The notes below the pieces were generated by a model. It saw nothing but the letters and a program-made list of their open reading frames with translations, was not told the origin of the DNA and ran no database searches. Shown in pieces: positions 35,620-45,900 of a stretch of 64,000 nt of DNA. This stretch comes from Arenibacter antarcticus (GTDB lineage: Bacteria > Bacteroidota > Bacteroidia > Flavobacteriales > Flavobacteriaceae): the NCBI RefSeq assembly GCF_041320605.1, contig NZ_CP166679.1, positions 930,001-994,000 on the forward strand, given 5' to 3'. Both the position numbers and the translations under genes were made by a program. Numbering within the stretch: the stretch's first letter is position 1; each line of letters starts with the position of its first letter.

Positions 35620-38568
35620 TTAAAAGGATACATTCAAACCAAAAACAAATGTTCTTGCCTTTGGATAGGCGAACTTATCTATACCAGAGGATTGAGTTCC
35701 ATTAACTGAACTATCCGTATTTACTTCTGGATCATACCCATCATAATCCGTAATTACAAATAGATTTTGACCTGTAAAACTTAGTCTAAATTCTTGAAGC
35801 CAGTTTGAGGCCCAAGCCATGGATTTTGTATCGAACGAATATCCAAAGGTCATATTATTCAATCTTAAATAAGAACCGTCCTTTAAATAACGTGTGGAAA
35901 CGGCAGCTGAATTAATAATACTTTCTTCAGGATATTGAATGGCTATAGCTGTTGTATTGTTTGATTTGCTCAATAGGGTTTTATAAAAACTTCCCATTGC
36001 CGTATGGTCATAAATTTCATTCCCGGATACTCCATTAAAATTCACATTAAAATCAAATCCTTTATACTTGAAATTTGCATAAAAATTATAAGTCAAGTCT
36101 GGCAAAGCGCTTCCAACAATGGTCCTATCTTTTTCGGTTATCTCACCATCCCCATCCGTGTCCGCAAATTGAGAAAGACCATCAGCGCCAATTCCTATAA
36201 ATGTCTGCATATAAAATGCGCCTATGGCTTCCCCACTTACAAACCCATTAATAGTAGCATCCGTAAGACCTTGACCAGATGCAGATCCTGTAGTTACAAT
36301 GGTAAAAGGAGAATCCTCTACTAAATTGTCAATAAAAGTGGCATTTCCTCCAAAGCCATATGACAAGCCATCAGGATTGCGTTTTGAATAATCAAGTGCA
36401 ACTTCAAGTCCTTTGTTGGTAATGGTCATGTCAGGAACATTTGTCCAATAGGTTGGAGCTGGTACAATAGGATCTACCGGTACAACCTCCAATAAGATGT
36501 TATCGGAGACTTTATGGAAATAATCCACCGTACCTGTTAAACTACCATCGAACAATCCAAAATCGATACCCACATTAGATTGGGTTGAAACCTCCCATTG
36601 AATGTCTGGGTTGGCAAAACGAGTATACTCAGATCCCACTGGATAAGCACCATTCTGATCTATTGGATAACTTACATTACTAGAGTTACTAACTCTAAAG
36701 GAGGCTTTTGTAATTTTCCCCGGAATTTCTTGGTTACCAGTTTGTCCCCAGCCTGCACGCAATTTTAAATCGCTAAAGATGGAGCCCTTCATAAAGTCTT
36801 CTTCAATTATTCTCCAAGACCCTGCAAAAGACGAGAACAATCCATATTTGTTGTTTTTACCAAATTTTGAGGATCCATCTGCTCTTACCGTTGCAGTAAA
36901 GAGATACCTGTCCATAAAGCTCCAATTGGCCCTACCAAAATAGGACTGTAATTCGTCTTCAAAGGTATTTCCAGTAGGTCTATGGTCGGTAATATTGGTA
37001 TCCCCACCTAGACCTGGGTTGTCACGAGGGTCTATACCAGTATCAGATGGAAATTCGTCTATTGACCAACTACTATTTCTTGCAAATGTTTTTTGATAGG
37101 AGTGACCTCCTAGAACACTTAGGTTGTGCTTTCCAATATCAAAAGTATAAGTCAAGTAGTTCTCAATTAGGTTATTTTCATATTTTCCAAAGGACTGTCT
37201 TAAAAAGCCTAAATCATTTCTATCACTATTGGCGATAGTTTGCTGATCCCTATCTGAAGATCTATTTTCATAGCCATAATTAAGTTTGTATACTAGACCA
37301 TCCAAAATTTCGAAAGAAGGTGCTATGTTGATCAATATTCTTCGAGATTCAGAAAAGTCTCCATTATATTTATTGGACAATAAAGGATTGTTCCAATTAA
37401 GCGGATTGTTAATTTCCCCATCAGCAGTATACGCGTTAAATGTAGGATTGGTGGAATACCCTAAATTATTGTTTCTGGATTGATCGGTAAGTGTTGTATT
37501 TAAATTATAATCAATTCTTAATCGATTATCCAATAATTTTTGGGTTACGTTGATCCTGGCACTTGTTCTTTTTAGGTCGGAATTATATACGATCCCTTCC
37601 TGATCTTGAAGGCCTAAGGAAGCATAATAATTTAATTTATCGGTGCCTCCAGATAAAACTAGGTTGTAGTTTTGCGTAATCGCTGCCCGGGTCAGTTCCT
37701 CTTGCCAATCTGTAGAGCCTCCTCCATCTATCAGTTCACTCCCAGGAATTGCCGCCACTTGCTTACGGAATTCATCAGCACTGAATACATCCAATTTACG
37801 AGCAAGTGTAGAAACACCTACACTGGTAGAAAGTGATATTTTTGAAACACCGGCCTTACCGCTTTTAGTTGTAATAATAACCACTCCGTTAGCACCCCTT
37901 GAACCATAGATTGCTGTTGCCGAAGCATCTTTTAGCACATCAATGGATTCAATGTCATCTGGATTTATAAAATTCAAAGGACTTTCCCCTGAACCTGTAC
38001 CTGCCAAACCAAGTGGAAAACCATCCAATACAAATAATGGTCCTGACCCTGAACGGATAGTTCCCTGTCCACGAATAACAATTCGCTGGCCACTGCCAGG
38101 CTCCCCACTTGAAGAGGTGACATTTACACCTGCAGCTTTACCCTGAATAAGTTGCCCCGCATTATTAACCACTCCTTTATTGAAGTCTTCACTAGTCACC
38201 CGTTTAACAGCACCGGTTACATCCTTAATATTTTGCGTTCCATAACCTACCACCACCACCTCATCCAATTGGGATGAGTCTTCTTGAAGTACTACGCTCA
38301 CATTGGCCTGACCGTTGAGTAAAATTTCTTTACTGGCATACCCTAAAAAAGATACCGCAAGGATTGCGTTTTCATTGGACACTTGAATAATGAAATTACC
38401 ATCAAAATCGGTTGTTGTTCCATTCGAAGTTCCTTTTTCTAAAACGGTTGCACCTGGTAAGGGAACATTCCCGTCATCGAATACCGTCCCAGTAACTTTT
38501 GTCTGCGCCCATGAGGTCATTGTTATGACCATCGCAAAAAATAGGATCAAAAATTTAATTTTCCTCAT
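35620..38568 (-). CDS. SusC/RagA-type TonB-dependent receptor (pair 3)
   Basis: The 982-residue protein has a signal peptide (about 1-22, MTSWAQ), a carboxypeptidase-regulatory-like domain (VTGTVFDDGNVPLPGATVLE), the TonB-box region (QLDEVVVVGYGTQNIKDVTG), a plug with DASATAIYGSRGANGVVIIT and a barrel ending in FVFGLNVSF. It is the outer-membrane importer paired with the SusD downstream. A LacI-type palindrome 83 bp upstream of the start is shared with the inositol operon, which suggests that it feeds that pathway. Confidence 0.95.
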   Translation of the reverse strand: MRKIKFLILFFAMVITMTSWAQTKVTGTVFDDGNVPLPGATVLEKGTSNGTTTDFDGNFIIQVSNENAILAVSFLGYASKEILLNGQANVSVVLQEDSSQLDEVVVVGYGTQNIKDVTGAVKRVTSEDFNKGVVNNAGQLIQGKAAGVNVTSSSGEPGSGQRIVIRGQGTIRSGSGPLFVLDGFPLGLAGTGSGESPLNFINPDDIESIDVLKDASATAIYGSRGANGVVIITTKSGKAGVSKISLSTSVGVSTLARKLDVFSADEFRKQVAAIPGSELIDGGGSTDWQEELTRAAITQNYNLVLSGGTDKLNYYASLGLQDQEGIVYNSDLKRTSARINVTQKLLDNRLRIDYNLNTTLTDQSRNNNLGYSTNPTFNAYTADGEINNPLNWNNPLLSNKYNGDFSESRRILINIAPSFEILDGLVYKLNYGYENRSSDRDQQTIANSDRNDLGFLRQSFGKYENNLIENYLTYTFDIGKHNLSVLGGHSYQKTFARNSSWSIDEFPSDTGIDPRDNPGLGGDTNITDHRPTGNTFEDELQSYFGRANWSFMDRYLFTATVRADGSSKFGKNNKYGLFSSFAGSWRIIEEDFMKGSIFSDLKLRAGWGQTGNQEIPGKITKASFRVSNSSNVSYPIDQNGAYPVGSEYTRFANPDIQWEVSTQSNVGIDFGLFDGSLTGTVDYFHKVSDNILLEVVPVDPIVPAPTYWTNVPDMTITNKGLEVALDYSKRNPDGLSYGFGGNATFIDNLVEDSPFTIVTTGSASGQGLTDATINGFVSGEAIGAFYMQTFIGIGADGLSQFADTDGDGEITEKDRTIVGSALPDLTYNFYANFKYKGFDFNVNFNGVSGNEIYDHTAMGSFYKTLLSKSNNTTAIAIQYPEESIINSAAVSTRYLKDGSYLRLNNMTFGYSFDTKSMAWASNWLQEFRLSFTGQNLFVITDYDGYDPEVNTDSSVNGTQSSGIDKFAYPKARTFVFGLNVSF

Positions 38569-39031
38569 AATTGTTGGTTTAGTAGTGCGTGTTTAATAAC
38601 TAATTAACAATAAAAAAGGAAGCCCCAGAATTATTCCATCATAAAACTCTATGCAAAGGTTTGCATAAGTTGCTATTACTTAATTCGTTAACATTTATGA
38701 GACCTAATACAAGTCATTGAAGATTTTATAAAGTGTTTCTTTTCTTAAGCTTGCCCACTTAAAGTCTGCCAGTAATCCATAAAAATACATTGCCATTGGA
38801 ATTCAGCAATAAGTATTGCCACCTAAAAGCCTCCCGATCAAATGGCCAATGACTGACATAAATCGTCATTTATATTCCTTTTTTATTGTTTATTTAGCGT
38901 CAAAACTAGTACTAAAAACAAGATGAAAATGGCAATTTAGATAGCTTTACATTGGCTTTACCATTTCATAATACTACAATGCTGGGTGTCCAAATTAGAT
39001 TTGGGAATTTAAGATCTTTCCCAAGGTGCCG
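38569..39031. other. intergenic region upstream of SusC pair 3
   Basis: This 463-base AT-rich stretch contains the operator at 38651-38666 and presumably the SusC promoter. No credible reading frame or further structure was recognised in the rest. Confidence 0.5.
38651..38666 (-). promoter_or_regulatory. LacI-type operator of SusC/SusD pair 3 (site C)
   Basis: ATGCAAA-GG-TTTGCAT, identical to site B including the flanking AAAACTCT and AA, is 83 bp upstream of the SusC start. The similar distance (83 and 94 bp) and the same flanks suggest the same regulator and a related promoter geometry. Confidence 0.78.
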
Positions 39032-39529
39032 TTAAAAGTCAAAAGTGTACATAATACCAATACTGATGGTGTTCCAAGATTTTTCTTCCAGTTTTATTCC
39101 CGTGTAGGAAACATGGGCTTCGGCCTGTGCGCCCATTAAATATCCCAAGGTAGGCCTGTAGTAGAATCCCCCTTTGTTCCCCTCGTTTATACCTAAAGCC
39201 TGACCAACATCCGCTCCAAAGGAAAAGGAATTGGAGAGCCATATTCTCACCGAACCAGCCAAAGGAACAAACTGAATACTGGGTAAATCCGCTCCATAAT
39301 CCAAATGATATTTTTCTGAAAATCCATGTACAAATCCGGTCATTACGCCAAAATCTACCACCTCTCCCAGTGCAAATCTATAACCTACATCTAACCCCAA
39401 CACAATACTCGCCTCTTCTTTAAATTCATTTATGGGTAAGCCCCCATGAATTCCTATTTTCATTCCACTTTGACCATAAAGGCCCATTCCTAGGATACAA
39501 AAAATGAGGATTGTGATACTTTTTTTCAT
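39032..39529 (-). CDS. small outer-membrane beta-barrel-like protein
   Basis: The start is taken at ATG 39529 (MKKSITILIFCILG), giving 165 residues with a clear signal peptide ending near YGQ. A longer frame to 39670 lacks signal-like sequence before it. The mature part alternates aromatic and glycine-rich amphipathic strands (YRFALGEVVDFGVMTGFVHG, SVRIWLSNSFSFGADVGQAL) and ends in a C-terminal aromatic strand, YTFDF. This looks like a small porin- or OmpW/PorT-like outer-membrane barrel of unknown function. It is monocistronic. Confidence 0.7.
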   Translation of the reverse strand: MKKSITILIFCILGMGLYGQSGMKIGIHGGLPINEFKEEASIVLGLDVGYRFALGEVVDFGVMTGFVHGFSEKYHLDYGADLPSIQFVPLAGSVRIWLSNSFSFGADVGQALGINEGNKGGFYYRPTLGYLMGAQAEAHVSYTGIKLEEKSWNTISIGIMYTFDF

Positions 39530-40489
39530 GTTTGGTGGTTTACATATCCCTATTGAAGGAGATTCTATTGGTTTCCCTAAATCTAAAACCTTTGCTAAAC
39601 AGGACACTATTTTTGTTGTAAAACGGACAGAAAAAGTGGTGGGATAATCATTTTGGTCCTTACTGCGCATTTTAAGCGATAAAAGATGCTCTTACGGGAT
39701 ACGATCCCAAACCCTTAAAAAATGGATCCACACTCACACCCCAATTAACTATATACTAATAAGTTATCTATGGATCATGATCAATTATTGTGTTTATGCA
39801 AAAATTATGGTTAATCTGTAAAGGAAGAATTCTATATTTTTCACAGCTCCAAACTGTGCCCTAAAGGCTTTAAAAATCTTATACCCCAAGGTAGTTATCT
39901 AGTAAGTAACGGGTGGTTTGTGGTAATGGTAAATCGGATCTTGACTAATTGTTGTGTTTATGGAAAAAAATGCAATTTATGTGTAAATACAAATTTTACA
40001 TTTCAAATACATTTAACAGTGTTTTCATTTGATTGTTCTTTCATTTTACTCAAGGTGATTTTTATTTTTTTTATCGGTTTTCGTGAATCTCCGATTTCTT
40101 TGCTTGTCCAAAGAAAACGAAACAAAAGAAAAGACACCTTCTCCTATGAATTTTTTAGATCAAATCTAAAAATCGGCTTCAAAACTCCGGGCTTTTTTAA
40201 AAAACAAAAAGCTGGATCTCGGAGCTTTTGAAACCTATTCTACGGATTAGGAAAGACAGGCGAGTAGCTTTCAATACAGGGTTTTAGCCTACTTTTCCCT
40301 TTATTAGTAATTCAAGGAGTTTCAACGTTGGCCGAAGGAAGGCGTCCGGCAGCGTATCTTCACCTTAGTGAAAGCGGCCTAGTTGCTGTAGCAGCAAGAC
40401 AAAAACGGCACCCCTATAACTTTAACAAAATTTAGGAGCGCTGTTAACTTTATTTAAGAAAATTTAAAGCAACATTCCCCTCTCTACCT
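39530..40489. other. long non-coding stretch with direct repeats and hairpins
   Basis: About 960 bases hold no convincing gene. An imperfect direct repeat of about 50 bp links 39772-39822 and 39936-39987 (shared ATTGTGTTTATG). Two hairpins follow: TTTTTAGAT/ATCTAAAAA at 40152-40172, and a long imperfect stem with arms 40175-40197 and 40206-40235. A third structured part at 40330-40400 has GGCCG (40330-40334) pairing with CGGCC (40375-40379) and TTGCTG/CAGCAA (40383-40397). It may be a dispersed repeat element or contain a small RNA. Confidence 0.45.
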
Positions 40490-40497
40490 TATCTTTG
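40490..40497 (+). promoter_or_regulatory. predicted -7 promoter element
   Basis: TATCTTTG matches the Bacteroidota -7 consensus TAnnTTTG. Transcription would start near 40503, just before the hairpin at 40507 and the small gene at 40557. No convincing -33 element was identified. Confidence 0.45.
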
Positions 40498-40506
40498 CCC
40501 AATAAA

Positions 40507-40535
40507 CCAACAGAAAACTGTTGGTCCTTTTTTTT
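40507..40535 (+). terminator. hairpin plus T-tract in front of a small gene
   Basis: CCAACAG (40507-40513) pairs with CTGTTGG (40518-40524) across AAAA and is followed by TCC and nine T residues. It has the form of an intrinsic terminator but lies between the predicted promoter and the ORF at 40557. It could attenuate that gene or end a small upstream transcript. Confidence 0.65.
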
Positions 40536-40556
40536 TAAAAAAATTTGATTGAGAAC

Positions 40557-40709
40557 ATGAATGTTATGGAATTTTTAGAACCAATAATGCGTTTTATGGA
40601 TAATTATCCACTTATCTCTATTGCTTTTTGCCTATTGATTGGCATTGGAGGGATTGCCCATGAAGTAAATAAAATCATGCAGAAAAAAATTAATAAGCCC
40701 CAAGTTTAG
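40557..40709 (+). CDS. 50-residue single-pass membrane protein
   Basis: The reading frame MNVMEFLEPIMRFMDNYP to KKINKPQV encodes 50 residues with one hydrophobic segment (LISIAFCLLIGIGGIA, about 19-34) and a basic C-terminal tail. It has ATG, a predicted promoter and a hairpin just upstream. I do not recognise a family. Membrane proteins of this size include type I toxins and small regulators of larger membrane complexes; nothing here decides between them. Confidence 0.5.
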   Translation: MNVMEFLEPIMRFMDNYPLISIAFCLLIGIGGIAHEVNKIMQKKINKPQV

Positions 40710-40814
40710 CCATAAACCGGGGAAGCCCCCTCTTACTCCTTCATTCTATAACTTAGGGATCTTTAGCAAGCCTACGGACTTTCGTTTTCACCTAATGAAA
40801 ACCATACCACACTT

Positions 40815-41651
40815 CTAAAATATACCTCTAAACCCTATGGTACCAGGTCCCATTTCTAGGTTCCAACTAATCCTATTTTTGGAAAATTTATTTTCCTCCC
40901 CAGAATTTTTCAAGAATTTATCAATAGAATCCACTACTACCACGCTTACCGCAACACTTAAGGCTACATCGGTAAGCCAGTGGGCACCACTCCACAATCT
41001 AGACACCGGGGAAATCATCCCAAGGGTATAAAATCCGCCTTTGACCCATGGGTTATTAAACTGCTTGCCTATGGCATAAAAGGTAGTAAAAGACAAAATA
41101 GTATGTCCTGAGGGAAAACTATGGTAACCCGCCTCCTTACTAAACGGTTTAAAACTCGCTTTTCCCAGTCCAGCGACAGGCCTTGCGCGTCCTACGAAAG
41201 TTTTGCTTATGCTCTGAATTATCCCTACGGTTGCGGAAGCAGAAAGCAAGAGTACTCCCGTCCGTCGTATTTCTTCATTCTTGCTAAAGAGACCGAATAA
41301 ATACACCCCACCGTTTATAGAATAATTGTACAAGGGTTTACCTAGGTAATACCCCGTTTCTTTAAGCAAACCGGGGACATCATCTTCCTGCTTCCTAAAC
41401 CAATCGGAGCTATCCTCGTCAAAGGTATACAATGCCGCACTCCCCAATATTATGGCCCCTGCGTTAAGAAAATCCTTACTTTTCCATTGTAGCGGACGTG
41501 AGTAGGCATATTTTAAACCCCCGAAAGCACTTTTAGCATCAGCAACTAGCAATTCCTTAGTACTTAATGTATCCTGCGCAGTTCCCAAAAAAGCATTAAG
41601 CAGAAAAAAAAGACTAAAAAACAAACTCTTAAAAGATAGGATACCATTCAT
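40815..41651 (-). CDS. PAP2-family membrane or lipid phosphatase
   Basis: The 278-residue protein has a signal peptide (about 1-25, FLGTAQ) and the three phosphatase motifs of the type 2 phosphatidic acid phosphatase family: KTFVGRARP, YHSFPSGHT and SRLWSGAHWLTDV. It should dephosphorylate a lipid such as phosphatidic acid or undecaprenyl pyrophosphate on the periplasmic side. Several hydrophobic segments are seen between the motifs. It is monocistronic; nothing in the surroundings narrows the substrate. Confidence 0.9.
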   Translation of the reverse strand: MNGILSFKSLFFSLFFLLNAFLGTAQDTLSTKELLVADAKSAFGGLKYAYSRPLQWKSKDFLNAGAIILGSAALYTFDEDSSDWFRKQEDDVPGLLKETGYYLGKPLYNYSINGGVYLFGLFSKNEEIRRTGVLLLSASATVGIIQSISKTFVGRARPVAGLGKASFKPFSKEAGYHSFPSGHTILSFTTFYAIGKQFNNPWVKGGFYTLGMISPVSRLWSGAHWLTDVALSVAVSVVVVDSIDKFLKNSGEENKFSKNRISWNLEMGPGTIGFRGIF

Positions 41652-41955
41652 TTAGCAACAGATTAAAATTAGATATTACAAAGCAATCCCTTTAGATTGT
41701 ACTGTTCATTACCGCCTTGTTCCATCCTTCTAACAAAAGTAAGTATTTTTAGTAGCTAAATCGAGCTGCACTAAAGTGAATAGATTAAACTATTTTTGAC
41801 ACCAATTACGTCAATACATTATTCCAAAAAAGAAATAAAAGTGGAATGAGCAGGGTCAGTTTTCTAGGCCAACAATTAATTTTAGTGGCTAAACCTTTGG
41901 GAATTGGAGGGACACTAACATATTAATACTATTTTAATATTTAAAAAAACTACTA
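41652..41955. other. divergent intergenic region PAP2 / pseudouridine synthase
   Basis: About 300 AT-rich bases contain the promoters of two divergent genes. I see no reading frame, repeat or hairpin of note. Confidence 0.4.
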
Positions 41956-42615
41956 ATGCCGAAGCTTGAAATAGTATATGAAAACAACGATTATATCGTG
42001 GTAAATAAAATGGCCGGACTTATTAGTGAGAAGAGTCCTTTTGAGGAATCTACAGTTGAGAGTCAAGTTCTAAACCACCTTTTAAAAAATAAACGAAAAC
42101 CCTATATTGGAGTAATTCACAGATTGGATCGCGTTACCAGTGGCGTCTTGATCTTTGCTAAGAAAAAAAGTATTCTTGTGGAATTTAATACTCTATTTAG
42201 TAGCCGTAAAGTTCAAAAAACCTATTTGGCCATTGTTAAAAACAAGCCCCCAAAAGACAAAGAAAGCTTAATTAATTTCCTCGTTAAAAACAACCTAGAA
42301 AAAAGAGCCGATATAGTCCAATCTAAATCCAAGGACTCCCTACAATGCATTCTTTCCTATAAAGTGATTGGCAAAAACGATTTTGGTTATCTTTTAGAAA
42401 TTAAACCAAAAACTGGCCGATTCCATCAAATACGAGCTCAATTAGCACATATAGGGCTCCCTATTATTGGAGACGAAAAATACGGATCAGACCAAGAATA
42501 CGTCCCGCTATCCGTTTGCCTTCACGCATGGAAATTAACTTCTCAAGAATTTGGCCCTAAAGAATTGCAAACCTTCGAAGCTCCATTTCCAAAAAATGAT
42601 TTTTGGAAATTCTAG
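41956..42615 (+). CDS. RluA-family pseudouridine synthase
   Basis: The 219-residue protein has the catalytic HRLDRVTSGVLIFAKK (Asp near residue 57) and the C-terminal KTGRFHQIRAQLAHIGLPIIGDEKYG of the RluA family. It lacks the N-terminal S4 domain of RluC/RluD and is about the length of E. coli RluA. It modifies uridine in rRNA or tRNA; the target base cannot be told from sequence. Confidence 0.93.
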   Translation: MPKLEIVYENNDYIVVNKMAGLISEKSPFEESTVESQVLNHLLKNKRKPYIGVIHRLDRVTSGVLIFAKKKSILVEFNTLFSSRKVQKTYLAIVKNKPPKDKESLINFLVKNNLEKRADIVQSKSKDSLQCILSYKVIGKNDFGYLLEIKPKTGRFHQIRAQLAHIGLPIIGDEKYGSDQEYVPLSVCLHAWKLTSQEFGPKELQTFEAPFPKNDFWKF

Positions 42616-42956
42616 TCCTTTTATAATGCTACTCCGCTTAAGGAACTCCTATTAAATAGGGGCTACCGTTTCGACTTACTGATTGCTAAAAGGGTGATAA
42701 ACAAAGTAATACTCACAATTCCTAACGCCTACAATCGGTTACTAAATGATGGTAACATCGAAAAAAAGGTAAGATTTAATAAAAACATACTGAAAACATT
42801 GTAAAAAAAGAAAATGAAATCGCTCATTTTTAGGGGTTAAATCTTAATTTTTTTAACAAAATATGACGGCTTCTAAAGAAACTCCTGTAAATTTGTAGCC
42901 CCTAAATTAAATTGTACAATACAAATTACCCAGTGATTATATCCCATTGAATTAGA
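42616..42956. other. intergenic region before the giant adhesin gene
   Basis: About 340 AT-rich bases. The only feature recognised is the -7 element at 42888-42895; no reading frame was found. Confidence 0.4.
42888..42895 (+). promoter_or_regulatory. predicted -7 promoter element of the giant adhesin gene
   Basis: TAAATTTG matches the Bacteroidota TAnnTTTG element about 85 bp upstream of the start codon at 42981. No -33 TTG at the expected spacing was found. Confidence 0.4.
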
Positions 42957-42980
42957 ATGGTATGTAGATCTGTTACAATC

Positions 42981-45900
42981 ATGAGAAAAACCTACTTTTT
43001 AAGTGCACTTTGTGTTATCATGGTGTTCAATACCCTATTGTTTTCAAATACATTTCAGTTATCGGATGTATCAAAACTGAAGACTCTTTTTGTTAGCTCC
43101 AATACTTTAGAAGCCTCTATATCTGGGGAAGCTAGTGTGTGTATAGACGATAACCGTCCCAAGGTGACCATAACTGTTCAGGGTGGTGAAGTTCCCTACG
43201 AAATTGTATATACTGTAAATGGTGAGGTACTTACTGTAACCCATCACAAACCTGAATATACAATTTTTGTTGAGACCAGCTCCTTAGGGTCCTTTACTTA
43301 TTCTTTAGTATCGGTAAAGGATAGTACTTCCCCAACTCCTCAAACGCTTCAAGTTGATGAAGATGATGTTACCGTTAAAATTACGGCGGCACCGCAGATT
43401 ACGGAAATTTCCTTTGACCAAGACGTTTGCTCAGGTGAAGAGGTTATTTTCTCTGCTTTGGTAGACGGGGATGAGCCTCTTATTTACTTTTGGAATTTCG
43501 GGGATAATACAACAGCTACAGGTCAAAATGTGAAACATACCTTTAACGGTTTAGGCTGTGGGCAGAAGGAGTATACGGTCTCTTTAACCGTAACAGATCA
43601 GAATGGTTGTGCCGTAAGTGAACAGCGAACAATTACTGTAAAGGAAAGACCAGAAATTAACTTTAAAGATGTAACCACTTATTTTCCAGAACAGTATTTT
43701 AACAATTGCGGAAAAATTTCAGCAAACAATCCCAATTACACTATAGGAGTAGAAAATTTAACGACATCGAATTGTGTCACTTCTTATAAAATTGATTGGG
43801 GAGATAACAGTAGTTCTGAAAATGTAAGTTTTCCTATGGAACACACCTATACCAGCTATGGAGCTTTTGAAATGACTATAACTGCTACAGGTGATAATGG
43901 TTGTGAAAGCACAAAAACCTACACGGTTAAAAATGTATCCAATCCAGCAGGTGGGATTTCGAGCCCCGGTGGTACACAAAATATTTGTGCTCCTACCGAA
44001 GTAATCGAATTCCTTATTTCCAATTGGGGTGCTAATTCCTTAGACACTGAGTATATAATAGATTTTGGCGATGGAAAATCTACAACATATACCCAAAGGC
44101 AGATGCAGAACTCAGAGTTCTACAATACGCTAGACCCCTATAATTCAGCAAATTACCCCGTTTTTCATTCCTATGCCGAAACCTCTTGTCCTGGTGAGTA
44201 TACTGTAAAAATAACGATTAGGAATGCCTGTAAAGAAACAACGGGAACAATTGCGAATATTCTAGTGCTTCAAACCCCAGAGGCCGATTTTATGGTACCA
44301 ACGGCGGGCTGTACCGATTCAGAAACAATTCTGGAGAATACCACTTCGGTAGGCTATGGTGCAAGTTGTAATAAGTCCATTTTGTATACTTGGGACTATG
44401 GGGACGGCAGCCCGGTAGAAGAGCTATTTTCCGATGGTGCTACTAATGGAGATGGGCGACATAATTATAAACTTCCTGGGACATATACCGTTAAGCTAAC
44501 CGCCGATAATGGGGTGTGTCAGAAAACAGAAATAGAAAAAGAAATTTGTATTGAAGCTCCCTTGGTACCCGACTTCAATATAGACATCCCTCTTGGTTGT
44601 GGCCCTTTAGAGATCCAAACAACCAATACAACAGACGATAATGGGCAATGCCAACCAGCCACCTACGAATGGTCGGTAGAATTTTCGAATGATTTTTGTG
44701 GTAATGATCCGGCTATCTGGAACTTTACCAACGGAACCGACAAAACTTCCAAAAACCCGACTTTCAATTTTGAAACCGCGGGCACCTATACCATTTGGCT
44801 AACCGCTAAAAATTCTTGCGGGGAATTCAAAAACGTTAAGGAGGTACAAGTTACAGCCCCGCCTCAAGTCAGTATAAACCCTATATCCGATAGCTGTGGA
44901 ACTACTGTAATTAAGCCAACAGCCGAGGTAGACCACTGTAGCCCTCTAATAGACCAAACCACCTATCTATGGGAATTTCCAGGAGGAAATCCATCGACCT
45001 CCAATCTGGCCACCCCTCCCGAAATAACCTATGATACTCCGGGAGCATACGAGCTGTCTTTAACCGTTACTAACGCATGTGGTTCAGAAACAACCTCTGA
45101 AAAATTTATTATTAACCCTATTCCCGCCCTTACCAATACCACCCTACAACAGGAAATATGTTCTGGCAATACTATGGAAGCCATAGCACTAGAATCATCC
45201 ACGGATACTACAACCTTCAACTGGACCTCTACAGCAACATCTGGAATATCGGGACATGAAAGTTCGGGAAATGGAAGTGAAATTCCAGCTGCAACCTTAA
45301 CAAATAGCAATAATACCGTAGGTTCGGTAATTTATACCATCACTCCAGAAAGAGAAGGATGTATTGGGCAACCGGTAGATTATTCTATAACCGTAAATCC
45401 TAGTCCATCTATAAATCAGCAACCCATAGGGGAAACCCTTTGCCAAAATGGCCCTAGTCCAATATTAGAAATTGGGGTTGCCAATGCAATTTACCCGGTA
45501 CAATACCAATGGTTTGAAAACGATAGTGAAAACTATCTAGGAGCGCAACCAATTATCGGAGCAGTCAGTAGCACCTACGAGGTACCAACTACAGCGGTAG
45601 TTTCCAAGTACTACTTTTGTGAAATTAGCTTTGCCCAAGGTAGCTGCGATGCCCAGAGAAGTGATATAGTGATGGTGGCCATACAGCCCCAACCAGTAAT
45701 TACAGGACAACCAGCGACTAACCAAGAATTGTGTATTGGTGGAGCATTGACGGAGGCACTTCAGGTGACTTATAATGGCGGGGAGGGAACTCCCTTGTTT
45801 CAGTGGTTTAAAAACACCAATAATAGCAACAGTGGGGGCCAAAAAATTATTGGAGCTACTTCCGATAGCTATACACCCAGCGTTTTTGAAGCAGTAGGCA

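Noticed and set aside
39920-40231. 103-codon open frame on the plus strand in the non-coding stretch
   Set aside because: It has low-complexity Phe/Lys-rich sequence, lies across the hairpins, and shows no signal, domain or start context.
40320-40440. tRNA or tmRNA gene
   Set aside because: No cloverleaf, CCA end or tmRNA tag frame could be drawn from the hairpins present.
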